The translations under genes were made by a program, and so were the position numbers. Positions 9,025 to 17,386 of a stretch of 64,000 nt of DNA are shown here, piece after piece (position 1 is the stretch's first letter; the number at the start of each line of letters is the position of its first letter). Source of the stretch: Albimonas sp963816545 (GTDB lineage: Bacteria; Pseudomonadota; Alphaproteobacteria; Rhodobacterales; Rhodobacteraceae); NCBI GenBank assembly GCA_963816545.1, contig CAWFLE010000001.1, forward strand, positions 620,001 to 684,000, given 5' to 3'. The notes beneath the pieces were generated by a model. The model had not been told where the DNA came from. It worked only from the letters and a program-made list of their open reading frames with translations, and ran no database searches.

Positions 9025-9178
9025 GGTCGCGCCTCCGGCCCCGCGCCCGCCCGCGGCGTGTTGCCGGCCGCCCGCCGGTGGCGGCCGTCGCCACACCGCG
9101 ACCGTTGCGAAAGCGCCGCGGGCGCCCCGTCCGCCACAGGCGGACCCGCCGGCGCGGCGCCTCCGCAGGAGGCCTCCG
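9025..9178 (-). repeat. About 150 bp gene-end repeat, family R3, copy b
   Basis: Second copy of the element at 7585-7730, between the stop expected for the monooxygenase (9182) and the ferredoxin reductase start. Shared blocks include GGCGGCCGTCGCCAC and GGCGCCTCCGCAGGAGGCC. As observed, the element lacks a stop codon in the frame that enters it, so it reads as an Ala/Gly/Arg-rich linker. Confidence 0.6.
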
Positions 9179-9181
9179 CCC

Positions 9182-10685
9182 TCAGGCGAAGCGCAGCGTC
9201 CCGTCCCCGAAATCCGCCGCGGGCAACGAGTCCCTTCTCCGTCTCATAATCCTGAGAATGCACCCACGGCTCCCGGTCCCCCTGCCGCGGCATCAGCGCG
9301 TGCCCCCGCAGCAGGTACCCCGCGTTGAAGTTCTCCACGTCGATCCAGGGCCGGGGCTCCATCTGCCGGTCCTCCGCCCGCAGCTCGGGAACCACCATCG
9401 AGGCCCCGCGCGCGTCCATCTCCCCCAGCAGCCGGCACACGTAGTCCGCCACCAGGTCCGCCCGCATGGTCCAGCTCGTGCGCAGATACCCGAACACCCA
9501 CGCAAGGTTCGGGAACCCCGTGAACATGATCCCCCGGTGCATCCATTCCTGCGGCAGCTCCGGCGCCTTCCCGTCCACGAGGAACTCCACGCCGCCCAGC
9601 GGCAGCAGCTCGAACCCCGTGGCGGTCACGATGATGTCCGCCTCCAGCAGCGCCCCGGACTTCAGCCGGATGCCGCCCTCCTCGAACGCCTCGATCCGGT
9701 CCGTCACCACCGAGGCCTTGCCCCCCTTCATCGCCTTGAACAGGTCTCCGTCCGGCACCACCGCCAGCCGCTGCCGCCACGGGCGATAGGTGGGCGTGAA
9801 ATGCGGGTCCAGCGGGAAGTCCGCGCCCATATAGGCCCGAACCCCGGCCAGCAGGTCCGCCCGCAGCTTGTCCGGCTCCTCGAACGACCGCTTTATGGTG
9901 ATCGCCTGATCCCGCAGCACCTTGCGGCGCATGATCTCGTGATACCATTCCTTCGGGATATCCAGCGCCCGCAGCGTCTGCTTGAACTCGTCGTCCACCG
10001 GCCGCGGGAAAAAATACGTCGGCGACCGCTGGAGCATGGTCACATGCGCGCACCGCCCGGCCACCGCCGGCACCAGCGTCGCCGCCGTGGCGCCGGAGCC
10101 GATGACCACGATCCGCTTGCCCTCGGTCTCCAGATCCTCGGGCCAGGTCTGCGGGTGCACGATCCGGCCCTTGAACCGCTCCATCCCCGGCCACTCGGGC
10201 GTGTAGCCCTGCTCGTGCTTGTAATAGCCCTGACACATCCACAGGAACCCGCAGGACAGGAACTCGACCTCCCCCGTCTCCGCATCCCTGACCGTCAGCA
10301 CCCAGCGTCTGTCGTCCGAGGACCACTCCGCCGCCTCGACGCTCTTGCCGTAGCGGACGCGCTCCCGCAGCCCCTGCTCCTCCATCGCCTCGTCCAGATA
10401 GTCGAGGATCGCCTCCGCCTTCGCGATGGTCGCCCCCATCCACGGCTTCCACGAGAATCCGAACGTGTGCAGGTCGCTGTCCGACCGGATGCCCGGGTAC
10501 CTGTGCGTCCGCCACGTCCCCCCGAACCCCGCCTGCTTCTCTAGCATGACGAAGCTGCGCTCCGGGTGCTCCTTCTGAAGGTGATAGGCCGCATCGATGC
10601 CCGAGATCCCGGCCCCGACGATCAGCACGTCGAAATGCTCGGCGGCGGTGCGGTCGGCGGTCATCCGCTCCGGCTGCATGTTCAT
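9182..10685 (-). CDS. Baeyer-Villiger-type flavin monooxygenase, frameshifted near its end
   Basis: About 500 aa once corrected. Features are the FAD motif GAGISG (24-29), GGTWRTHRYPGIRSD, the Baeyer-Villiger fingerprint FKGRIVHPQTWP (FxGxxxHxxxWP) and a second motif GSGATAATL for NADPH. The end of the gene is shifted: removing one base of CCC at 9232-9234 restores KDSLPAADFGDGTLRFA and a TGA at 9182-9184, the normal C-terminus. As written the frame misses that stop and runs on into the ferredoxin reductase (985 codons). GGAGGA lies upstream of ATG 10685. It would insert oxygen into a ketone or oxidise a heteroatom; the substrate is unknown. Confidence 0.85.
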
Positions 10686-10759
10686 GGCGTTCTCCTCCCG
10701 GCGGGCTCGCCCGCGCTTCGGCGCAGCTTCCGGGGAATCGCCGCCGCGGGCAAGTGGAG

Positions 10760-10776
10760 GTTCCGCATGACGGAAC
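10760..10776. promoter_or_regulatory. Inverted repeat upstream of the monooxygenase, possible operator
   Basis: GTTCCG-CATGA-CGGAAC: perfect 6 bp arms around a 5-base centre, about 75 bp upstream of the monooxygenase start, where an operator would be expected. No regulator gene lies next to it. Its function is not established. Confidence 0.35.
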
Positions 10777-10860
10777 GTAAGCCCAGCGAATTTACCTTCG
10801 GGTCACCGGAACTCAACCTTCACTTGACCCTGCCGCAAGGACATCAGCCGCTTCCGAAGC

Positions 10861-10869
10861 TTATCCACA
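10861..10869 (+). promoter_or_regulatory. Consensus DnaA box TTATCCACA
   Basis: A perfect match to the high-affinity DnaA box. It is single and intergenic, between a monooxygenase and a dehalogenase, without an AT-rich unwinding region or replication genes. It could titrate DnaA or be chance; it is not evidence for an origin. Confidence 0.35.
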
Positions 10870-10873
10870 GGCC

Positions 10874-10889
10874 TTTTCGCATGCGAAAA
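10874..10889. repeat. Perfect 16 bp palindrome TTTTCGCATGCGAAAA
   Basis: Perfectly self-complementary, 5 bp beyond the dehalogenase stop. The 14 bp core TTTCGCATGCGAAA recurs at 41637-41650, beyond the xerC stop. It could be a dimer-protein operator or a tight stem near a gene end. Confidence 0.5.
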
Positions 10890-10894
10890 TCGCC

Positions 10895-11783
10895 TCACCC
10901 GTTTCGCAGACCCCCCACGAAGGCCGTCAGCGCCGCGGCGATCTCCTCCGGGCTGTCCTCCTGGACGAAGTGGGAACCCTTGACCGTGACCTCGGTCTGG
11001 TTCCTCCACCCCCGGCAGAAGTCCCGCTGCGGCCCGGTCAGGATCGACCCCGGCTCGGCGTTGACGAACAGCTTGGGCACGTCCGACCCCGCCAGCCAGT
11101 CCGAATACCGCGCCACGCGCTCCACCACCTCCGCGGGCTCCCCCCCGATGGGGATCTGCCGCGGCCAGTCGAGCGTCGGGCGCCTCGCCTCCCCCGCCTC
11201 GGCGAAGGGCGCCCGGTAGACCTCCATCTCCGCCTCCGTCAGCCCCCGCAGCACCGAGGCCGGCAGGATCCGCTCCACGAACACGTTCTTCTCCAGGACG
11301 ATCTTCTCCCCGGCCTCCGAGCGCATGGCCTGGAAGATCCCGCGCGCATCCTCCGGCCAGTCCTCCCAGGACGGCACGGGGCGCACGATCGCCTCCATGT
11401 AGGCGATCCCCTGCACCTTCCCGGCGTTCCGGCAGGCCCAGTCGAACCCGAGCGCCGAGCCCCAGTCATGCACCACCAGCACCACGTCGCCGCTCGACCC
11501 CCAGCGCCTCCCAGGCGGCGTCGAGGAACCGGGAATGCTCGGCGAAGGAATACCGCCCCGGCCCGCTGTCGGGCAACTTGTCGGACCCGCCCATGCCGAT
11601 CAGGTCCACCGCGATGCAGCGCCCGAGGCCCGCAAGCTTCGGCATGATGTTGCGCCACAGGTACGAGGACGTCGGGTTCCCGTGCTGGAACACGATGGGC
11701 GCGCCCTCGCCCGTCTCGGCATAAGCCATCCGGCGGCCGAGAACGTCGACCTCCTTGAGCGGCATCGGTTCGGCGGAGATCAT
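10895..11783 (-). CDS. dhaA: Haloalkane dehalogenase (subfamily II), one-base frameshift
   Basis: About 295 aa after correction; alpha/beta-hydrolase that cleaves carbon-halogen bonds to give an alcohol and halide. The family's catalytic set is all present: halide-binding Asn36 in HGNPTSS, nucleophile Asp and Trp in VVHDWGSALGFDW, acid Glu in YMEAIVRP and base His in KGSHFVQEDSP. The Glu placement is that of the LinB/DhaA subfamily. An extra base near 11490-11491 splits it: the upstream part reads GVERRRGAGG where GVERDVVLVVHDW is expected. It starts 4 bp after the amidase stop, so the two are co-transcribed. Confidence 0.85.
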
Positions 11784-11787
11784 CGGC

Positions 11788-13183
11788 TCACCCGTTCACG
11801 AAGGGGTCTACGGGGCGGATCGGCGGCAGCGCGGCCTCGATGACGGCGCCGGCCTCCAGCAGCGTATCCTCCCGGTACCGCTTGCCGATGAGCTGCACGC
11901 CCATGGGCCGCCCGGGCTCGCCGGTCGCCACGGTCAGGCCGGGGAGGCCCAGCGCCGGCAGGCCGACCTGAAGCACCTGCGCCCGCAGGATCCGGTCGAA
12001 ATCCGCCTCGGAGCGCACGTCCGAGTGCTGCTCGAACGGCGTCTCGCCCGAGACGGGGCACAGCAGGATCGGCCACTCCTCCAGGAAGCGGGTCCACTCC
12101 CGGATCAGGGTCGCCCGGCGCTGGAGGGAGTTCGAGCGCGCTCCAGTCGTTCCCCACCGCCCGCATCATCTGGGCGGCGACGAAGATGGCGTCGGGGTCG
12201 CCCTCGGGCTCCAGCTTCGGGGTTCCGCTGGTGCGGAACTCGTCCATCCACAGCTCAAGCAGGATCTGGGCGGCGGCCTCGATGGAGGGGGGCTCGGCCT
12301 CCTCCACCACCCAGCCCGCGGCTTCCAGCGAGGCGGCGGCGGATTTCAGCGCGGCGGCCACCTCGGGCTGGACGGCCATGCCCTCGGGCGCGAGGCACAG
12401 CGCCGCCTTTTTCGGCAGCCTCGGCCCCTCCAGCGGCGCGGCGGTCCACCAGGGGTCGCGCCAGTCCTCGGCCGACATGGCGGCGAGCGACAGGCGAAGA
12501 TCCTCGATCCGGCGCGCGAGCGGTCCGGAGACGGCGGTGAGCTGCGCCCCGATGGTCCGGTCCGGGCCGCTCAAGTTCGCCGCCGGCACCCGCCCCGGCG
12601 AGGGCCGCAGCCCGTGGACCCCGCAGGCATAGGCCGGATAGCGGATCGAGCCCGCGATGTCGGTCCCGTGCGCCACCGCCCCGATCCCCGCCGCCACCGC
12701 CGAGCCCGCACCGCCCGAGGAGCCGCCCGGCGTCAGCCGCCGGTCATGGGGGTTCGAAGTCTCGCCATGCAGGGAATTGCGCGTGAACCAGCGCAGGCTG
12801 AAGGCCGGCGTGTTGGTCCGCCCGATCACCACCGCGCCCGCGCGGCGCAGGTTCGTCACCACCGGGCTGTCCTGCGGCGCAATGAAATCCTTGAGCAGCT
12901 TCAGGCCGTTGGTGGTGGGCCGCCCGCCATAGTCGATGTTGATCTTCACCGTGACGGGGACGCCGGCCAGAAGGCCCGGATCCTCGCCGCGGGCGATCTT
13001 CGCATCCACGGCGTCGGCCTCGGCCAGCGCGGCCTCGGGCAGCGGGTCCACCACGGCGTTGAGCGGACCGTTGACGGCCTCCAGCCGGGACAACGCGGCC
13101 TCCGCCTCCTCCCGCGCCGAGGTTTCGCGCGCCTTCACCCGCGCGGCGATCACGGCCGCGGACGCCTGCCAGAGCTCGGTCAT
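11788..13183 (-). CDS. Amidase-signature hydrolase, one-base frameshift
   Basis: About 464 aa after correction. The catalytic triad of amidase-signature enzymes can be placed as Lys80 (VTVKINID), cis-Ser155 (TPGGSSGG) and Ser179 (GTDIAGSIRYPA), with the usual spacing of 24 residues between the two serines. An extra base near 12133-12135 breaks the frame between NDWSAL and NSLQRRATLIREW; the rest continues to GVQLIGKRYRED and ends at TGA 11788-11790. AGGAGG precedes ATG 13183. It would hydrolyse an amide to a carboxylate and ammonia; the substrate is unknown. It is co-directional with the dehalogenase and divergent from the formamidase gene. Confidence 0.85.
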
Positions 13184-13309
13184 GCACTCCCCCTCCTGGT
13201 TGCCGGACGACACCTTCCGCCCGGGCCGCGGAAGGGTCAAGGCGCTTGACCGGAATCGCCCGGCGCCCGCTGATGGAAGGCCCGTCCACCCTGCCGGAGA
13301 CCCGTTCCC

Positions 13310-14245
13310 ATGGCGCATCACACCCTCGCCTGCACGCCCGAGACCGTCCACTGGGGCTGGTTCGCCGCCGACCTCGCGCCCGTGCTGACCGTCGCCTCCG
13401 GCGACACGGTGACCATCGAGACCCTGAGCGGCGCCGAGCGGGCCATGCCGCCCGAGGGCTTCCACGTCCCGGAGGTCCAGCGCGAGATCCAGCGCACCGT
13501 CCCGCGGATGGAGCCCGGGCACCTGCTGACCGGCCCCGTGGCGGTGGAGGGCGCGCGCCCCGGCGACGTGCTGGAGATCCGCATCAAGGAGATCGAGCTG
13601 GGCGTGGACTGGGGCTGGAACATGATCCACCCGCTGATCGGCACCCTGACCGAGGACTTTCCCGACTACCGGATGGTGAACATCCCGCTCGACAAGGCCC
13701 GCAACGTCGGGGTGATGCCCTGGGGGCTGGAGCTGGAGCTGGCGCCCTTCTTCGGGGTGATGGGCGTGGCCCCGCCGCCGGCCTGGGGGAAGGTGAGCTC
13801 CGTGGCGCCCCGGGCCTTCGGCGGCAACCTCGACCTCAAGGAGCTGGTGGCGGGCACGACCCTCTACCTCCCGGTGTTCGTGGAGGGGGGGCGGTTTTCC
13901 TGCGGCGACGGGCACGGGGTGCAGGGGGACGGCGAGGTCAACGTCACCGCCATCGAGACCGCGCTGACCGGGACCTTCGAGTTCATCCTGCGGCCCGACC
14001 TGAGCCTCGACGGGCCGCTGGCGGAGACGCCGGAGCATCATGTGACCATCGGGCTGGACCCGGATCTGGACCGGGCGGCGGAGAAGGCGCTCAAGGCGAT
14101 GATCGCGCTGATGGGGCGGCTGGCGGGGCTGGGGCGCGAGGACGCCTACATGCTGTGCTCGCTCGCCGCCGATCTACGGATCACGCAGACGGTGAACGGG
14201 TCCAAGGGGGTGCATTGCATGGTCAGGAAGGCCCTGCTGGCCTGA
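13310..14245 (+). CDS. Acetamidase/formamidase family protein
   Basis: 311 aa, the usual length for short FmdA/AmdA-family enzymes, which hydrolyse formamide or acetamide to acid and ammonia in a beta-rich fold. Recognisable segments are HWGWFAADLAPVLTVASGD, GHLLTGPVAVEGARPGDVLEI written in two parts (GHLLTGP, VEGARPGD), VFVEGGRFSCGDGHGVQGDGE split as EGGRFSCGDGH and GVQGDGEV, and the C-terminal ALMGRLAGL. It is divergent from the amidase with 126 bp between them, which may hold a shared control region. Nitrogen release from amides fits this context, but no substrate is proven. Confidence 0.85.
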   Translation: MAHHTLACTPETVHWGWFAADLAPVLTVASGDTVTIETLSGAERAMPPEGFHVPEVQREIQRTVPRMEPGHLLTGPVAVEGARPGDVLEIRIKEIELGVDWGWNMIHPLIGTLTEDFPDYRMVNIPLDKARNVGVMPWGLELELAPFFGVMGVAPPPAWGKVSSVAPRAFGGNLDLKELVAGTTLYLPVFVEGGRFSCGDGHGVQGDGEVNVTAIETALTGTFEFILRPDLSLDGPLAETPEHHVTIGLDPDLDRAAEKALKAMIALMGRLAGLGREDAYMLCSLAADLRITQTVNGSKGVHCMVRKALLA

Positions 14246-14250
14246 TGTTT

Positions 14251-14295
14251 CGCTGCGGAACATCTGAGGTTTCACCTTAGCCGCTTTCCGCAGCG
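14251..14295. terminator. Inverted repeat between convergent genes, likely terminator
   Basis: CGCTGCGGAA (14251-14260) pairs perfectly with TTCCGCAGCG (14286-14295); the inner part holds a smaller AGGT/ACCT pair. It sits between the formamidase and the convergent deacetylase, where a two-way terminator is expected. Confidence 0.5.
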
Positions 14296-14311
14296 GCATG
14301 ATATCCCTGCG

Positions 14312-15199
14312 TCAGGCGTTTTCGAGGCAGTGGCGGGCGACCTGCTCGTGGGTGGCGAACCAGACGTCGCCCTGCGCCTTCATGTGCGCGATCAGGTCCG
14401 ACAGCACCCCGATGCGGGAGCGGTGGCCGGTGATGTGGGGGTGCATGGTCAGGAGGAACAGCCCGCCCTCCTCGCGCGCCATGTCGAATTCGCGGCGGAA
14501 GATGTCGAGGACCATCAACGGGCCGGAATGGGGGATCAGCGAGCGGGCGAAGTCCATGCTCCAGTAGGGGGCGTCGTCGCGGATCCACTCCACCGGCAGC
14601 TCCACGATGCCGGTGGGCTCGCCGTCCTCCAACAGCTCGTAGGGGTCGTCGTCGGCCATGAGGGATGAGTCGTAGAGGAGGCCCATTTCCCGGGTGATGG
14701 AGAGGGTGCGGTCCGAGAAATCCCAGGATGGGGTGCGGATGCCGACGGGGCGGCGGCCGGCGATCTGTTCCAGACGGTCGGCGGCGCGGAGCTGGAGGTC
14801 GCGCTCGGCCTCGGGCGGGAGAGTGGAGTTGGCTTCGTGGATCCAGGAGTGGATGCCGATCTCGTGCCCCTCGGCGATCACGCGGCGCTGTTCGTCGGGA
14901 TAGAGGGTGGCGGTGACGGCGGGGACGAAGAAGGTGGCGGGGATCTCGTGGCGCTTCAGCAGCGCGAGGATGCGGGGGACGGCGACGCGGGCGCCGTATT
15001 CGCCCTGGCTGAGCTTGCCGGGGGAGGTGGCGCCGGTGCGCAGGGTCAGCGTCTCATGGTCCGAGTCGAAGCTGAGCGCCACGGCGCATCGGGCGCCCCC
15101 GGGCCAGGCGGCGGGCTTGAGGGAGCGGCCGGCGCGGACGCGGTTGACGGCGCCGCGCCAGCGGGTCTCGGGCCAGCGCCAGGGGGGTTGGTCGTCCAT
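14312..15199 (-). CDS. Polysaccharide deacetylase (NodB/PuuE-like)
   Basis: 295 aa metal-dependent deacetylase domain. NodB-type motifs are visible: SFDSDHET (metal Asp pair, about residues 44-51), IGIHSWIHEANS (His ligands, about 114-125), GIRTPSWDFSDRT and the late LTMHPHITGHRS. This set resembles the cyclic-imide hydrolase and PuuE allantoinase-type branch, which acts on ring amides rather than sugars. That would suit the amidase and formamidase next door, but it is an inference. ATG 15199 has GGAGGA upstream. It is divergent from the thiolase, with 173 bp between. Confidence 0.78.
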   Translation of the reverse strand: MDDQPPWRWPETRWRGAVNRVRAGRSLKPAAWPGGARCAVALSFDSDHETLTLRTGATSPGKLSQGEYGARVAVPRILALLKRHEIPATFFVPAVTATLYPDEQRRVIAEGHEIGIHSWIHEANSTLPPEAERDLQLRAADRLEQIAGRRPVGIRTPSWDFSDRTLSITREMGLLYDSSLMADDDPYELLEDGEPTGIVELPVEWIRDDAPYWSMDFARSLIPHSGPLMVLDIFRREFDMAREEGGLFLLTMHPHITGHRSRIGVLSDLIAHMKAQGDVWFATHEQVARHCLENA

Positions 15200-15372
15200 G
15201 GGCGTCCTCCGTGTTCCGCGGCATCGTCGCCGGGCGGCGGGGTCGGGGCAAGGGCGTGCGGGTCAACCGCGCCGTTAAAAGGCCTGCGGCTTTACGGGCG
15301 AAGGTTAATCGAGTAATTAAGGGGCGTATTCAGACGGGCGGCCCGACCGTCCCGCAGGGAAGGAGACCCCTC

Positions 15373-16545
15373 ATGGCCGAAGCCTATATCTGCGCCGCCG
15401 TTCGCACCGCCGGCGGCCGCCGCGGCGGCAAGCTCGCCGACTGGCATCCGGTGGACCTCGGCGCCGCGTCGCTCAACGCGGCGCTGGAGCGGTCGGGCGT
15501 GGACCCCGCCGCCATCGAGGACGTCATCATGGGCTGCGTGGGCCAGACCCATGAGCAGGGCCTGCATATCGCGCGCAATGCGGTGCTGGCCTCGAACCTG
15601 CCCGAGTTGGTGCCCGCGGTGAGCATCGACCGGCAGTGCGGATCCTCGCAGCAGGCGGTGCAGTTCGCGGCGCAGGCGATCCTGTCGGGGACGCAGGACC
15701 TGGTGCTGGCCTCGGGCGTCGAGTTGATGACGCGGGTGCCGATGGGGTCCACCGGGCGCTTCACGCGCAAGTTCGAGCCGGGTTCCCCGAAGTCCCCGGG
15801 GCTGGACCGCAAGTACCCCGACATCGCCTTCACCCAGTTCATGGGCGCCGAGATGGTCGCGCAGAAGCACGGCTTCAACCGCGAGCAGCTTGACGCCTAT
15901 TCCCTTGAGTTGCATCGCCGGGCCGCCAAGGCCGCGCAGGCGGGCGCGTTCAAGGACGAGATCGTGCCGCTGGAGATCTCCGACGGCAATGGCGGGACCA
16001 TGATGCACACGCAGGACGAGGGCATCCGGTTCGACGCCTCGATGGAGGGGCTCGGGGGGCTGAAGACGTTGCAGGAGGGCGGGGTCATCACCGCCGGCAA
16101 TGCGAGCCAGATCTGCGACGGCTCCTCGGCGGTGCTGATCGCGTCGGAGGCGGCGGTGAAGGCCCACGGGCTGACGCCGCTGGCGCGCATCCATCATGTG
16201 TCCGTGACCGGCGGCGATCCGGTCATCATGCTGGAGGAGCCGCTGTTCGCCACCGAGAAGGCGCTGAAGCGGGCCGGCATGAAGATCGACGAGATCGACC
16301 TCTATGAGGTGAACGAGGCCTTCGCGCCGGTGCCGATGGCGTGGCTGCGCCACAACGCGGCCGACCCGGAGCGGATCAACGTCAATGGCGGGGCGATCGC
16401 GCTGGGGCACCCGCTGGGCGCCTCGGGCACCAAGCTGATGGCGACGCTGGTGCATGCGCTGCGGGCGCGGGGCAAGCGGTATGGCCTCCAGACCATGTGC
16501 GAGGGCGGCGGGCTGGCCAACGTCACCATCATCGAGGCGCTGTGA
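15373..16545 (+). CDS. Acetyl-CoA acyltransferase (thiolase)
   Basis: 390 aa thiolase. Nucleophilic Cys89 lies in DRQCGSSQQA, the His loop is NGGAIALGHPLGASG and the second active Cys lies in TMCEGGGLAN; VNEAFAPV is also present. It catalyses thiolytic cleavage of 3-ketoacyl-CoA or the reverse condensation. ATG 15373 follows AGGAG by 8 bases. The stop overlaps the next start (TGATG), so it is translationally coupled with the SDR, which probably makes the 3-ketoacyl-CoA it uses. This copy differs from the thiolase at 52.4 kb. Confidence 0.9.
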   Translation: MAEAYICAAVRTAGGRRGGKLADWHPVDLGAASLNAALERSGVDPAAIEDVIMGCVGQTHEQGLHIARNAVLASNLPELVPAVSIDRQCGSSQQAVQFAAQAILSGTQDLVLASGVELMTRVPMGSTGRFTRKFEPGSPKSPGLDRKYPDIAFTQFMGAEMVAQKHGFNREQLDAYSLELHRRAAKAAQAGAFKDEIVPLEISDGNGGTMMHTQDEGIRFDASMEGLGGLKTLQEGGVITAGNASQICDGSSAVLIASEAAVKAHGLTPLARIHHVSVTGGDPVIMLEEPLFATEKALKRAGMKIDEIDLYEVNEAFAPVPMAWLRHNAADPERINVNGGAIALGHPLGASGTKLMATLVHALRARGKRYGLQTMCEGGGLANVTIIEAL

Positions 16546-17324
16546 TGGAGGTTTCCGGGCTGTCGGCGGTCGTCACCGGGGGGGCTTCGGGCCTCGGGGC
16601 GGCGACGGCGCGGCTGCTGGCGAAGAGGGGGGCGAAGGTCGCCCTCTTCGACCTCAACGCCGAGAAGGGCGAGGCGCTGGCGAAGGAGATCGGGGGCACG
16701 TTCTGCGAGGTGAACGTGACCTCGGACGAGAGCGTGGAGGCGGGGTTCGCCGCCGCGCGCGCGGCGCAGGGGCAGGAGCGGATCCTGGTCAACTGCGCCG
16801 GGATCGGGACCGCGGCGAAGACCGTGGGGCGGGACCGCAAGACGGGCGAGATCAAACGCTTCCCGATGAAGGACTACCTGCGGACCATCGAGGTCAACCA
16901 GATCGGGACCTTCCGCTGCATCGTGGCCTCCGCCGCCGGGATGCTGGAGGTGGAGAAGATGGACTGCGGGGACCGCGGCGCGATCATCATGACCGCCTCC
17001 GTGGCCGCCGAGGACGGGCAGATGGGGCAGGTGGCGTATTCGGCGTCGAAGGGCGGGATCGTGGCCATGACGCTGCCCATCGCGCGGGATCTGTCGGCCG
17101 AGGGGATCCGCATCAACACCATCCTGCCGGGCATCTTCGAGACGCCGCTGATGCTGGGGGCGCCGGACAACGTGAAGGCGGCGCTGGCGGCCTCGGTGCC
17201 GCATCCGCCGCGGCTGGGGAGGCCCGAGGAATATGCCGGGCTGGCGCTGACCATGCTGGAGAACGGGTACTTCAACGGCGAGGACGTGAGGCTCGACGGC
17301 GCGATCCGCATGGCGCCGCGGTGA
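16545..17324 (+). CDS. Short-chain dehydrogenase, 3-hydroxyacyl-CoA dehydrogenase type II-like
   Basis: 259 aa Rossmann-fold SDR. The NAD motif is TGGASGLGAAT (11-21), NCAGIG is present, and the active Tyr and Lys lie in YSASKGG. The insert around RDRKTGEIKRFPM and the PGIFETPLMLG loop match the HSD17B10-like group that oxidises 3-hydroxyacyl-CoA or 2-methyl-3-hydroxybutyryl-CoA. Its ATG overlaps the thiolase stop. Together they could finish a short- or branched-chain acyl-CoA oxidation. Confidence 0.85.
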   Translation: MEVSGLSAVVTGGASGLGAATARLLAKRGAKVALFDLNAEKGEALAKEIGGTFCEVNVTSDESVEAGFAAARAAQGQERILVNCAGIGTAAKTVGRDRKTGEIKRFPMKDYLRTIEVNQIGTFRCIVASAAGMLEVEKMDCGDRGAIIMTASVAAEDGQMGQVAYSASKGGIVAMTLPIARDLSAEGIRINTILPGIFETPLMLGAPDNVKAALAASVPHPPRLGRPEEYAGLALTMLENGYFNGEDVRLDGAIRMAPR

Positions 17325-17386
17325 GATTCACCTCCGGATAAGATCTGGGAAGCAGAGTGCGGGGGCCCTGCCTGAGAGGTCCTCGC

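Noticed and set aside
10861..10869. Replication origin
   Set aside because: A single DnaA box without AT-rich DNA, further boxes or dnaA/hemE/parAB neighbours.
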